From Nostoc commune NIES-4072 (lineage in GTDB: Bacteria; Cyanobacteriota; Cyanobacteriia; Cyanobacteriales; Nostocaceae), in assembly GCF_003113895.1 (NCBI RefSeq), contig NZ_BDUD01000001.1:617388-681387 (forward strand): DNA of 64,000 nt. The letters run 5' to 3'. The first letter of the stretch is position 1. The number at the start of each line of letters is the position of its first letter. Below are positions 43,883 through 53,588 of this stretch, piece after piece. The notes beneath the pieces were generated by a model, which worked only from the letters and a program-made list of their open reading frames with translations, was not told the origin of the DNA and searched no databases. The position numbers and the translations under genes are program-made.

Positions 43883-46237
43883 CTATAGTTCTTTCAAAAA
43901 ATCAATTATCGCTTGTTGATCAGAAGGTTTTAGAGAACGGTAACGACCGATAACTTCACGTGCTTCACTCCGATGAGTTTTTGAAATAGCACTGCTATAA
44001 GGTGGACAAATGACATCTTCAGGTGATGAGCCATAGTTGATAACATTGCCAATTTTATTGAAGACTTTGCCACCCGGAGGAACAGGGCATCCTCCACCCG
44101 GCAGCTTAGAGGTCTTATAGTCATCGGGTGCAGGTAAGTCATGTAGCTCAATTGCTGCACGAAGTGCATCATCTACCGAACGAATAACCAACGGTGCATT
44201 GGTCACTTCGCTATTGGTAAACACAGTACCCGCAGGTGTTGTATCACGGGTGAGGGTACTCAAGTAGACGCTACCATCATGCAAGAATGGAGGGCCAACT
44301 TTACCAATTCCCATCAGAGGCGGTGTACGGAACTCTTCACCCTTAGCGGTTGCTTTCTGGTTTGAGAAGATATCATCAGTGAGGTTGCGGGGTAGATCAT
44401 AGGTCTTAAAGTTCAATTGGTTACTACCGACAACCGTGGATCGGCTCACAAGGATTGGATCACGCGGAGTTGGTGCAAACCTTTCAGCATCAATGATGGG
44501 GCCTTTATGCAGAAGCAGATCCGAGAAAATTGGTGCCCAACGGTAACTGAGAATGTTTACAACGGATGCTGCATCAGCACCTAAGGATGGATCGCCAAAA
44601 GCAGGCGACCGACCAGTTCTTTGAACCGGAGTATGGCAACTTACACAACTGACCATGTGATCGCTCTGGTTAATGGCATTGGGATTACGACCATCGCCTC
44701 CGCTAGGCATACGACCGGGGATCATCCGGTTGGCAAAGGCAGTGAGATCAATGCCAAAAAGCTGCGCTCCCCGTTGAACGCTGGCTGCACGATTATAGCC
44801 AGAACGAGGTTGAGAGGGATTTTTGGAATTTAGCACGGCCAAGAGATTGGGGCCAAATTCAGGGGGAGCCGTTAGGCGTAAGAAATTGCGCTCACTGAAT
44901 GGGGTGCTGAGGGGAAACTCAGGGTCGGTTACTAGATTTTTTTGGCAGTTCTTATTGTAGGGAGCAATTTTGGGATCAGCAATTTTGATCTCATTATTGT
45001 TAGCTAAGGTAGTAATGCCAAGCTCACCTTGCAAGCCCCCAATGATAAACTGTAGTATCTCTGCGCCATTGGCACGTAAGCCAAAACGCCCTACCCCAGA
45101 GATTAGAGCGTTGGGTTGGTCAGGTGGCGCATTGGCAGGAATCACATTAACCTTACCTGTGACACAATCACCCTTGCACTTGAATACAGCAGTTTTCAAA
45201 GACGATTTGCCGCCTATAGTGTCAGAGGGATCAGGAGCGTCGGTAATGTCCTGGTTTGGAATAGCCTCCATTAGTCCACGACCGATATAGGGGGGGCCAG
45301 CGCGTTCACCGACACCACGGCGAAATCCACTTGAACTCAGACCCGTAGTTGGATCAATCCTGCCGAGGTTTCGATCTTGGGCGATGCTTGGGATTGCATC
45401 TGGTTTGCAATCTATACTGCTATCGAAAGCTTTAAGTTCAGCGATCGGAGGACGTGTATGCTGCACAAAACCACCAAAATTCTGTGCGTTACCTGTGATG
45501 GGATTTTTAGTGCCATCCAGAGGATCGTAAGATTTCGTAGGATCGACTGCTTCAGCCGATGGTGAAAAGTCCCCGAAAATCGTAAAGGCTGCGGTTCGCC
45601 CGGTATTATTGATTGCATCTAAAGCTGGGTCGGACTTATTGACGATATTCAAATTAGCATAACCGTCTGGATTGACTGGATCTAAGCGAACACCAGCTGG
45701 TCTACCACCTTTGTTGGTGTCACCCGACGTATAACTGAAGTTGGTGGGGGTTGACCGTCCAGCTCGAGTGACGTTAGAGATACCCGTGACCAGCCCCAGC
45801 CCCGGAACTGACTCAAGGTTATTCAAGTGACAGCCTGCGCATCGAGTTTGGTTAGCCATCGAACCTGCACCTTCTCTAACAGTTTCTGGGGCAGTAAAAA
45901 ACCACGCCCCTTCCACCAGTTTCTGGCGAGCTGATTGCGGAACAGAAGGATAGAGCAATCGATCTAACTGAGCCGTTGTCCTCAGGGGAGAAAGTCCCAC
46001 GTCGCCATAGGTATCGCGGCGGAGACGCTCTGCTGGACGAAGGGGTTTATTGGGAGGCGCAACCACGAAGCCCGATTTAACTTCGGCTTCTCGCTGTGCA
46101 AGTAACGTGGCATTGTTGGGAATGTTGGTACGAAATTGACCAAAAACTTTGTGTGGGAAAACAAAAGAAATGAACACTGAAAGGCTAAGGGATAAACCCA
46201 CTATCAACAAGACACTCAGAAGTTTAAGTCTTCGCAT
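43883..46237 (-). CDS. Exported di-heme cytochrome c (oxidoreductase-like)
   Basis: 784 residues. An N-terminal hydrophobic signal (about 5-28) exports it. Two haem c sites are clear: CAGCH (133-137) and CVSCH (near 530). Large loops rich in Pro/Asn/Gly and PLMGIGKVGPPFLHDGSVYL with a possible distal His/Met follow. It resembles the di-haem oxidoreductase or cytochrome c peroxidase-like group but is longer than classical peroxidases. The electron partner is unknown. It is divergent from the multicopper oxidase gene, which suggests a shared periplasmic redox function. Confidence 0.8.
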   Translation of the reverse strand: MRRLKLLSVLLIVGLSLSLSVFISFVFPHKVFGQFRTNIPNNATLLAQREAEVKSGFVVAPPNKPLRPAERLRRDTYGDVGLSPLRTTAQLDRLLYPSVPQSARQKLVEGAWFFTAPETVREGAGSMANQTRCAGCHLNNLESVPGLGLVTGISNVTRAGRSTPTNFSYTSGDTNKGGRPAGVRLDPVNPDGYANLNIVNKSDPALDAINNTGRTAAFTIFGDFSPSAEAVDPTKSYDPLDGTKNPITGNAQNFGGFVQHTRPPIAELKAFDSSIDCKPDAIPSIAQDRNLGRIDPTTGLSSSGFRRGVGERAGPPYIGRGLMEAIPNQDITDAPDPSDTIGGKSSLKTAVFKCKGDCVTGKVNVIPANAPPDQPNALISGVGRFGLRANGAEILQFIIGGLQGELGITTLANNNEIKIADPKIAPYNKNCQKNLVTDPEFPLSTPFSERNFLRLTAPPEFGPNLLAVLNSKNPSQPRSGYNRAASVQRGAQLFGIDLTAFANRMIPGRMPSGGDGRNPNAINQSDHMVSCVSCHTPVQRTGRSPAFGDPSLGADAASVVNILSYRWAPIFSDLLLHKGPIIDAERFAPTPRDPILVSRSTVVGSNQLNFKTYDLPRNLTDDIFSNQKATAKGEEFRTPPLMGIGKVGPPFLHDGSVYLSTLTRDTTPAGTVFTNSEVTNAPLVIRSVDDALRAAIELHDLPAPDDYKTSKLPGGGCPVPPGGKVFNKIGNVINYGSSPEDVICPPYSSAISKTHRSEAREVIGRYRSLKPSDQQAIIDFLKEL

Positions 46238-47148
46238 TACGTTTTTCAGCCTTATTCAAGATTGAGTAAGACACGCTGAAAATCACAAATCTCATATTTG
46301 GATTTTTAGCCTGTCTCGCTATTAAGCATGAAAACTGATTAAGCTATTGATACCAATGCTCAAACCTTAATTTTGCAAAACCTAAGGGGAATTACATACA
46401 ATTTACAACAATACTAAAGTCAACCTATTTAGTCTAAATATTTCTACATAAGATTAGCGCAGCGATACGAAGTCTAATTCTGGGCCTCTACAGGTATAAA
46501 ATCAGTACCAAAAATCCTTAACTGAACCTTATTTTTATATACTACATACTACAGCAGTACCCTACATGTTTTTTGATCTAGGTAATGCACAGATGCAAGC
46601 GCCATCCCATCCAGCAACAGATGACGTAATAGTTATATACAAGTGAAGGAAAAACATGAAATATAATGCTTGTAATTAGCAATTAACTATACTAAACAAA
46701 AAGATTAAATGGTTTAACAATGTAGATAATTTTGCTATTTATAATTATTTAAAAAATGAAGAAATAGCGTACAAATTTTTTATTGACTTAAAAACTTACT
46801 AAAAAAATGTTAATTTTTCTAAACTTAAAAAAGAAGTATAAATTCAAAAAGTAAAGCAAAAATCAAGTCATTTGTAGCCTTGTAGAGTTTAATTTAATTA
46901 CTAATTGGTTGACTTTTTGGAAATATATTTGTAAATTTAACAAACAAACAGAAATGTACATTCATATAAAGAATCCTATGCAAATGATAAAAAATTATTT
47001 GTAAAAAGCTGAGACGACCTATTTACCTTAATACATAAGATGATGTGTTTGTCCAGTACATAAATTTTAGTAATTCAAACTTTTTCAAATCTACTGATTG
47101 CTAGAACCATTCAGGCCAATTTCGCAATACACCAATAAAGAAATAAAA
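46238..47148. other. Long AT-rich divergent intergenic region
   Basis: About 910 bases between the cytochrome and multicopper oxidase genes, very AT-rich from 46680 on. It must hold two promoters. The only recognised element is a 64-base copy of part of the pseudouridine synthase gene at 46566-46629. Confidence 0.5.
46566..46629 (-). pseudogene. 64-base copy of the RluA-type gene's catalytic region
   Basis: Aligns without gaps to 49256-49319 at 57 of 64 positions, and all seven differences are transitions. The source segment encodes the catalytic HRLDQETSG region. In this copy the corresponding codons read HYLDQKT. Flanks do not match. It is probably a remnant of a duplicated or acquired homologous gene. 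Confidence 0.75.
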
Positions 47149-48648
47149 GTGATAAAAATAACTAGACGAGAAGCCCTGAAGCTAGGAGCGCTTACAGGTG
47201 GTTCTTTGCTGATTCCTATAGGCTTGCTATCTCGTGGACAAGCAGCTACTGCTGGTAGTCCTCAGCCTACTCGTTTTAGTGTTAAACTTCCCATACCGCC
47301 AGTACTTAAACCAGTGCGGAGTAATGCGACCACAGATTACTACCAGATCACGATGAAAAAAGCTCTGGTCAATATTTTGCCTGGGCTAACAACGCAGATA
47401 TGGGCGTATAACGGTATTGCTCCTGGCCCTACAATTAAGCAACGTCAAGGGCGACAATCAATTATTCGCTTTATCAATAATAGTGTCGATACACCAACAT
47501 CAGTTCACTTGCATGGGATGGCATCTTTACCGCAGTACGATGGCTATGCTGAAGATTTGACACGACCGGGTTTCTACAAAGATTACGTCTATCCGAACAA
47601 ACGCGCGGCTACGTTATGGTATCACGACCACGCTATTCATAATACTGCGCGTAATATTTATATGGGTTTGGCAGGTATGTACATTGTTCAAGATGACTTT
47701 GAGCTTGGACTACCCTTACCCAAAGGTAAATACGACGTACCACTATTTATTCAAGATAAGCAGTTTACTAATACTGGCAGGTTAGTCTTTAATACCCAAG
47801 GTGAAATTAGTCAATATGGTGATGTTATTTTGGTCAATGGTGCGCCTTGGCCGCGTATGGAGGTAGATACCTGTAAATACCGTTTCCGGATCTTGAATGG
47901 TTCGATTTCGCGCTCTTATAATCTTGCCCTGAGCAATGGCGATGATTTTATTATGATTGGCACTGATGCCGGATTAATGAGCGCATCGGTTAAAGCCAAA
48001 AATTTCCGGTTGGCGCCAGCAGAACGTTACGAATTCATTATTGACTTTTCTAAATACCCAATCGGCTCTCAGGTAGTGCTGCGAAATCTCGGACTTCCTA
48101 ACAACACGAATTACGACGGTACGAATCAAATTATGCGCTTTGATGTTGTGCGCCGTGAACCAGATAATAGCTCTATTCCCTCCAGGTTACGTACAATCCA
48201 GCCTATCCCCGAATCTTCAGCAGTGCGAACCAGAGAATTTAAGTATGAGCGTTCTAATAATCTGTGGGTGATCAATGGCAAAGCCTGGAATAACACCCGA
48301 ATTGATGCTAATCCTCGATTAGGCGATGTTGAAATCTGGAAATTGTCTAACCCATCAGGTCGTGCGTTTCATCCTATTCACCTTCACCTAATTGATTGCC
48401 AAATGCTTGACCGTAATGGTAGACCACCTCTTCCTTACGAGCGTGGGTTGAAAGATGTCTTTTATGTTGGGGAAAATGAAACCATACGAGTAATTGGTAA
48501 GTTTGGCCCTAATACAGGTAAATATATGTCACACTGCCACAATGCGGTTCACGAAGACCACGATATGATGAATCAGTTTGAAGTGGGACAGGGCGGACGC
48601 TCACCTTTTGCAGTTGCAGCAAAGCCACTTCCAGCTCCACCTTTATAG
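47149..48648 (+). CDS. Multicopper oxidase (bilirubin oxidase/CotA type)
   Basis: About 499 residues. The N-terminus has a twin-arginine export signal (ITRREALKLGALTGGSLL). All four copper motifs are intact: VHLHGM, WYHDHAIH, FHPIHLHLI and HCHNAVHEDHDMM, the last with a Met axial ligand. It oxidises a substrate (phenols, bilirubin, metal ions such as Mn or Cu) and reduces O2 to water in the periplasm. The start is uncertain: GTG at 47149 gives a normal Tat signal, and a TTG 17 codons upstream is possible. Divergent from the di-heme cytochrome. Confidence 0.9.
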   Translation: MIKITRREALKLGALTGGSLLIPIGLLSRGQAATAGSPQPTRFSVKLPIPPVLKPVRSNATTDYYQITMKKALVNILPGLTTQIWAYNGIAPGPTIKQRQGRQSIIRFINNSVDTPTSVHLHGMASLPQYDGYAEDLTRPGFYKDYVYPNKRAATLWYHDHAIHNTARNIYMGLAGMYIVQDDFELGLPLPKGKYDVPLFIQDKQFTNTGRLVFNTQGEISQYGDVILVNGAPWPRMEVDTCKYRFRILNGSISRSYNLALSNGDDFIMIGTDAGLMSASVKAKNFRLAPAERYEFIIDFSKYPIGSQVVLRNLGLPNNTNYDGTNQIMRFDVVRREPDNSSIPSRLRTIQPIPESSAVRTREFKYERSNNLWVINGKAWNNTRIDANPRLGDVEIWKLSNPSGRAFHPIHLHLIDCQMLDRNGRPPLPYERGLKDVFYVGENETIRVIGKFGPNTGKYMSHCHNAVHEDHDMMNQFEVGQGGRSPFAVAAKPLPAPPL

Positions 48649-48659
48649 GCATTAACGTT

Positions 48660-48720
48660 TAGAGATAAGGCAGGGGGCAGGGGGCAGGGGAAGCAGGGGG
48701 AGCTGGGGAGGCAAAAAAAA
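48660..48720. repeat. G-rich low-complexity tract
   Basis: Repeated GGCAGGG/GGGGGCAG heptamer-like words follow the multicopper oxidase gene. A similar tract follows the threonine ammonia-lyase gene near 63510. Confidence 0.7.
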
Positions 48721-48800
48721 TTGTATCAATTCTTTCGTGAAATGGTATGAGTACTTGCAACAAGTCTTTCCCCTTGTCCCCAAGTCCTCTTCGTTGAGCG

Positions 48801-50540
48801 TCAAAAGGGTGTAATTGCTTGTAAATGAAAGGTTTTTTCTAATTGCGGATGCTCGAAGCGAAGTTCTTTAGCGTGGAGATGTAAGCGACTGGTAACTGCA
48901 CAGCATCCATAAAGGCGATCGCCTAAAATAGTTACCCCAAGTCCTCGTGCATCAGCTGCATGAACCCTCAATTGATGAGTGCGCCCTGTGAGCGGCGTAA
49001 ATTCTACACGGGTGTAATCTTGTTCTCTGGCAATTACCTGGAAGTGTGTCAAGCTGGGTTTACCGTGCTGCCAATCGACTTTTTGATAAGGACGATTTTC
49101 AGGATCTCCCCACAGTGGCAGGTCAATTTTACCTTGCTCAACTATCATAATACCGGAAAGTATCGCTTCATAAACCTTGTGAACCTGGCGTTGCTGAAAC
49201 TGCTGGCTAATTTGCCGATGGGTTTGACGATCGCGTGCTAACAACAAAATCCCAGATGTTTCCTGATCTAGGCGATGCACAGATGCAAGCGCCATCCCGT
49301 CCGGTAACAGATGACGTAAGCGACTCAAGACACTATCTTGGCGATCGCTATAACGACCAGGCACTGAAAGTAATCCAGCAGGTTTGTTTACAGCAATCAG
49401 CCATTTGTCTTCATAAATAATTGCCATTTCTCCCTTCATTGGGGAGAATTCATTGGACTCAAACACATTAGGTCTAGGTAAATGTGTTAATGTATTTAGT
49501 GATATTGGGCTTGTTATCTGAAAATATCTATTCGGCATTGAAATAGGTCTTAAACCGGAGAGCAAAAACCCCATCAATGGCTGGCATCGCTTTGCACATG
49601 CTCCATAAAATTTTCCCTGGATTTTATCTTGATTTACTGAAGACGCACCCCACCAAAATTCTGCCATTGCCAGGGGTTTGAGATTATGTGTTGCCGCATA
49701 ATGGAGCAACTTCGGGGCACAACAGTCTCCTGTGCCAGTGGGCGAACCTCCTGGCATCAATTGCTGTAATGATAGCGATCGCCCAGAAAAGTTAGTCAGG
49801 CTGTAGGTAGCCTGCATCTGAGCTTGTAATTGACGAGATAGTGCTTTACGCTGTTGTTTCAGTTCGCTAATTCGCGCATCGGCTGCTGCAATTAACTCCT
49901 GGAGAGGCTGTAATACAGCGTTTTGCTGGCGTTTAAGTTGTCGTCGCTCAATTCCTTGCTGACGACTCTCTTCGTCGAGTTGTTCAAGGGCAATTGTGAG
50001 TGCTTCTTCTGTAAGTGTATTGCAGATTTGCTGACGTTTCTGTTGTCGTTGATGTTTGCTATGGCGATGGCGATCGCTCATTGCTTGCAATTGTTGCTCA
50101 AATTCATCAGACAGGGTTTCATACTGCTGGCGTTCGGTTAGTTGCTTTAAGGTAAAGAGTTCTTGCTTAATCGCGTCCAACTGTGCCAAAGTGCGGGCTT
50201 CTTCCAAAGCAACTTCGTCTCGTCCTGGAATTGGTGGAACCCAGCCCTCAACTACACTGCAACCATTCAAAAGACCGGAGAAGGCTTTGAGTACCCTTTG
50301 TTCCCCAGTAGCCAGTTCAACTAATAGTATTCCATACATCTTGCCTTCACGAGAATAACAGTCATTTTTGGCAAGTTGTTGCATGAGTCCGTGAGCGATC
50401 GCTTCAGATATTGAGGTGCGGGGTAATTTTAGGCAATCGCCACTATGGAGACAACGCCCCTCGTACCAATAACTAGCAGATGAGCCACTTATCGCAAAAT
50501 CGCAGTCGATGAAATCTGAAAGTGCGTGCAGAACTACCAT
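48801..50540 (-). CDS. RluA family pseudouridine synthase with long N-terminal extension
   Basis: 579 residues. The C-terminal third is an RluA-type synthase: VNKPAGLLSVPGR, the catalytic ASVHRLDQETSGILLLARD (about 415-433) and the late TGRTHQLRVH. It converts uridine in RNA to pseudouridine. The first 350 residues are an additional module with a strongly charged Gln/Arg-rich coiled coil (about 110-240) and a Cys/His-containing part (GDCCAPKLLHYAATHNL). This long form is found in other cyanobacteria as I recall. A short decayed copy of its catalytic region lies at 46566-46629. Confidence 0.9.
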   Translation of the reverse strand: MVVLHALSDFIDCDFAISGSSASYWYEGRCLHSGDCLKLPRTSISEAIAHGLMQQLAKNDCYSREGKMYGILLVELATGEQRVLKAFSGLLNGCSVVEGWVPPIPGRDEVALEEARTLAQLDAIKQELFTLKQLTERQQYETLSDEFEQQLQAMSDRHRHSKHQRQQKRQQICNTLTEEALTIALEQLDEESRQQGIERRQLKRQQNAVLQPLQELIAAADARISELKQQRKALSRQLQAQMQATYSLTNFSGRSLSLQQLMPGGSPTGTGDCCAPKLLHYAATHNLKPLAMAEFWWGASSVNQDKIQGKFYGACAKRCQPLMGFLLSGLRPISMPNRYFQITSPISLNTLTHLPRPNVFESNEFSPMKGEMAIIYEDKWLIAVNKPAGLLSVPGRYSDRQDSVLSRLRHLLPDGMALASVHRLDQETSGILLLARDRQTHRQISQQFQQRQVHKVYEAILSGIMIVEQGKIDLPLWGDPENRPYQKVDWQHGKPSLTHFQVIAREQDYTRVEFTPLTGRTHQLRVHAADARGLGVTILGDRLYGCCAVTSRLHLHAKELRFEHPQLEKTFHLQAITPF

Positions 50541-50842
50541 ACAAAGTATGATTGCAAATCTAGTTGATCCTGATGTATGAAATTATTACTTTTGCTAAAT
50601 ACCAATTCTGTATGAAGATGCGCCGATAGTACAAGAAATAAGAGAACATACACGCATTCGCAAAACGTCTGTCTGCGACACGCTGTTCGCGTTCGTAGAG
50701 AAGCAGTTTGCCGCAGATTACCGCCAATAAACAAGAAATTAAAAGATTTGGCGCAGCTTCATAAAGAAAAGGATAACCAGATAATAAGGGTGCGATCGCC
50801 TAGATTGGGCGGGTACGCAACCAAAGATTCAACGTTTAGAAT
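50541..50842. other. Intergenic region with dispersed repeat
   Basis: About 300 bases. A segment near 50668-50715 (CTGCGACACGCTGTTCGCG and GTAGAGAAGCAG) is typical dispersed repeat sequence of Nostoc. No credible gene. Confidence 0.4.
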
Positions 50843-52183
50843 TTAGGGAGCAGGAATCGATGAATCGCTCTGTGGTGGATTGGCTTGTTCTGGTGGAAGC
50901 GGTTGTGTAGAAGAATTATCTTCTATGGATATAGATTCTGGCTCTTTTATCATACCATGCTGCTCTTGCCCTCTAAGCCCAAGATATGTTGCGGCACTGA
51001 TTCCTTGTAGTGTAAGAAGTGTGTCATCAAATTCCGGCATTGCCAGATTTTTAACGACTTCCCAAACAAAGAATAGTCCGAGCGCAAGTGTCCAAATAAA
51101 TGTTTGGAACCGATGAAAATTGACTCCATTAATGTCCGATAATATATCATAGAAAAAACCTTCAGAAACGCGTTGACTACCTTTTTTATTCTTTTCATTC
51201 CCCTGCCCATCAATTAACGAAGTACCAACAGTAGTTACAGAATTGATTCCCAATAATATTAGTGATTGTTGAGTCAAAATATTCGTATAGTCTCCTGTTA
51301 TGCCGTAGATAATCAGGTAAGCACCAAAAATTAGAAATGTCCAAAAAGCAAGTTGAGATATAGATAGACTAAATGGGTTTCTATTCAATTTTTTCCTGCC
51401 AAGAAAAAATTGAGCAATTCGGCTTTGACGATATTCATTTTTAAGAGCAACCTTTTTAAGATCAACCTTTTCTGTGGTCAACCGTTCCTGTCCACCAATC
51501 ACCTCTATTTCAGAGTAAACCCCTTCTATTCCAGAGCTACGAAGAGTGTTTCGGCAATATCTAATGAACAGTAATACAACAACCACAAGTAGAAATAGAC
51601 ACAGCCAAAATCGCCACGAAAACAGAACTATTGTTAATTGAGGAGGTGGAAAGCGATCGCTCACCGGAATTGCAATTTTTTTGGGACAGCCTACTCCCGC
51701 TATCGCGTTAATACTGTATCTGCTTCCTCTACCAAGAAGCCCATTCCATGCAGCTTCAGACGAGTCGGTGCGTTCAAGTCGAAAGGCTAACCAATCATCC
51801 TCAAGAACTGTCTTTTGATCTTTACCCACAACCTTAACGATGACTGGTTCTCCGTGGACATCCTCTAGTTCATAGCCATCTAGATACAACACTAATTGTC
51901 GAGGATCAAATGAATTGGTGGCATTAGCCGTTGCTTTTCTGGTCGCTGCTGATAATCCTTCAACTTTTATCCTAATGCGATCGCCCATCTTAACTTGGTT
52001 ATGACCATTGTCGGCAATGACTTGTTGAGTTTTCAGTCCAGCAGGGACTGAACATAGCTGAGGCGCAAAATTTACAGCAGGGCCATCTGAACTATCTTGA
52101 GCAATTACTGCAAAGTTGATAGTAACAATCAACAGAAAAACCAACAGAAAAATAGCAGTCAATCTTTTAGCATTTCTATACAT
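50843..52183 (-). CDS. Membrane protein of unknown function
   Basis: About 446 residues. A signal-anchor (about 5-28), an exported domain with two cysteines (about 30-180), one helix (about 190-210), a cytosolic basic part, then three helices around 275-390 (LSISQLAFWTFLIFGAYLII, LILLGINSVTTVGTSLI, FIWTLALGLFFVWEVV). The tail is polar and proline-rich. The FSLSISQLAFW...TTVGTS portion resembles a family of uncharacterised bacterial membrane proteins. No enzymatic motif. The ATG at 52183 was preferred over a TTG six codons earlier. Confidence 0.65.
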   Translation of the reverse strand: MYRNAKRLTAIFLLVFLLIVTINFAVIAQDSSDGPAVNFAPQLCSVPAGLKTQQVIADNGHNQVKMGDRIRIKVEGLSAATRKATANATNSFDPRQLVLYLDGYELEDVHGEPVIVKVVGKDQKTVLEDDWLAFRLERTDSSEAAWNGLLGRGSRYSINAIAGVGCPKKIAIPVSDRFPPPQLTIVLFSWRFWLCLFLLVVVVLLFIRYCRNTLRSSGIEGVYSEIEVIGGQERLTTEKVDLKKVALKNEYRQSRIAQFFLGRKKLNRNPFSLSISQLAFWTFLIFGAYLIIYGITGDYTNILTQQSLILLGINSVTTVGTSLIDGQGNEKNKKGSQRVSEGFFYDILSDINGVNFHRFQTFIWTLALGLFFVWEVVKNLAMPEFDDTLLTLQGISAATYLGLRGQEQHGMIKEPESISIEDNSSTQPLPPEQANPPQSDSSIPAP

Positions 52184-52656
52184 CGCTCGGTATTCCACCA
52201 ACAGTGATTACTATGTCGGTAGTGTAACCATACTTGAGTCACTCAGGGTAACTGAAAGTTTAAAAGTTTAGGTTTCAAAATCCTTTGTTTGGTGTCGCCA
52301 GCTATACGCCGAACTGTGGTTTCTCATTTTTGCGATCGCATCAGGGTAAAAGCAGGAATTAGAGATTGCGATCGCTGGAATAGCAATTTTGACTCGTTTA
52401 AATTCTTTAGAGTGAGGCTTTAGACCCAATTTTTCGGTAATTTAGCCCATTTTGTGCCTATTTCTCTTGCCATTCTTGCTGACAATAACGCAATCAAGCC
52501 AAAAAGTGACTAATCATTCAGATTTTCATTGGCTACGAACCCACAATCATAAGCAGGGGTTGCTACTGCATTCCCTGTTGATTCCAGCTTTGACTCTGAA
52601 GAATTGGCTGGTATCGACTTTGTTTTGCTCTTCATTTTAAAGTTTGATGGTTGTAG
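52184..52656. other. Intergenic region, no gene seen
   Basis: About 470 bases with GCGATCGC-type octamers near 52334 and 52368. A short + frame at 52452-52640 has no protein-like features. Nothing else recognised. Confidence 0.4.
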
Positions 52657-52920
52657 ATGAACATAGGAATAATCCAGCCTTACAGTAACGGGTTTTTAGA
52701 AATTGTACCAGAGAGCGATTATTGGCAAATTGCAGCTATACATATCAATGGCCAAGCCTATTGCCCTACTCCTCGGCTTTATCGTTCAGAAAAAGTGGCA
52801 TTAGCAAAAGCTACACTAATTTATGATTGGCTAGCTGACCACGAAGAAGAAATTAGTGATGGGGGTTGCTATTGCTCTGAATTGAAACTCATCCTATGGC
52901 AGCAATCGAAAGTATCTTAA
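52657..52920 (+). CDS. Small hypothetical protein
   Basis: 87 residues, alpha/beta, with YWQIAAIHINGQAYCPTPRL and a Cys-containing end (GGCYCSELKLILWQ). No family recognised. No strong ribosome site is evident. A weak hairpin with a T-rich tail follows at 52959-52980. Confidence 0.45.
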   Translation: MNIGIIQPYSNGFLEIVPESDYWQIAAIHINGQAYCPTPRLYRSEKVALAKATLIYDWLADHEEEISDGGCYCSELKLILWQQSKVS

Positions 52921-52958
52921 TTGCCTTTGTATTGATAGCTGTTTAGAGTAAGTCCCTG

Positions 52959-52980
52959 CCCCAAGTGTGGGGATTTTCTT
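52959..52980 (+). terminator. Weak terminator-like hairpin
   Basis: CCCCA and TGGGG form a 5-base-pair stem with a 4-base loop, followed by ATTTTCTTT. It would serve the small gene ending at 52920. Confidence 0.35.
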
Positions 52981-53004
52981 TGTAGGTGCCTATGATATGC
53001 TGAT

Positions 53005-53319
53005 TTAGCCATTCATGCTCTCCAATGGGTCTATTCGCCCAATGCCTAACTCAAGTAATTTGCTTTTTACCCCGTTGCGGTCAACGCAGTAATAGTATGT
53101 TTTATCTTGAATGTTTGCTAAGTAATATCCTGATTTACCCCCATTAATTCGGAATAATTCAATTACTATTTGCCCTTCAGTGATGCCGTAGAGTGTTTTG
53201 ATGTCTTCGTGATTTGTTGTACTGAAAGTTACGAAGACTTCAAGATTTTTAATGAACCAACGCCCGTTCCTACATTCAAATATGCGAAAATAGCTTGGGT
53301 AAATAATTGTGTCATCCAT
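53005..53319 (-). CDS. Hypothetical protein beside the CRISPR array
   Basis: 104 residues from MDDTIIYPSYF. Beta-rich by eye, with FIKNLEVFVTFSTTNHEDIKT and YLANIQDKTYYYCVDRNG. No family recognised and no Cas motif. Its start is 21 bases from the first CRISPR repeat and it lies on the strand from which the array is probably transcribed, so read-through is possible. Confidence 0.45.
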   Translation of the reverse strand: MDDTIIYPSYFRIFECRNGRWFIKNLEVFVTFSTTNHEDIKTLYGITEGQIVIELFRINGGKSGYYLANIQDKTYYYCVDRNGVKSKLLELGIGRIDPLESMNG

Positions 53320-53339
53320 AGGTATATTTTGGTATAATA

Positions 53340-53588
53340 GTTTCAATCCCTAATAGGGATTTTAGGTAATTGCAATGGTACTTCAACTAATGGTCAACCA
53401 ATGAAAGTTGTGTTTCAATCCCTAATAGGGATTTTAGATAATTGCAAGTTGTGCTTTTGTTGAATAGATGTATTTGAGTCTAGTTTCAATCCCTAATAGG
53501 GATTTTAGATAATTGCAACTGGCTCTAAAGACTCAACAATTTTGATAGTATTGTTTCAATCCCTAATAGGGATTTTAGATAATTGCAA
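53340..53588 (-). CRISPR. Orphan CRISPR array, four repeats and three spacers
   Basis: 36-base repeats at 53340-53375, 53412-53447, 53483-53518 and 53553-53588, with spacers of 36, 35 and 34 bases. On the minus strand the repeat starts TTGCAATTATC, contains the dyad AATCCCTATTAGGGATT and ends ATTGAAAC, the usual repeat end in cyanobacterial type I/III arrays. The repeat at 53340 differs at one base, as the leader-distal repeat often does, which also supports minus-strand transcription with the leader right of 53588. No cas gene is in the window. Confidence 0.93.

Noticed and set aside
52452..52640. + strand frame of 62 codons
   Set aside because: No ribosome site, no domain, biased composition.
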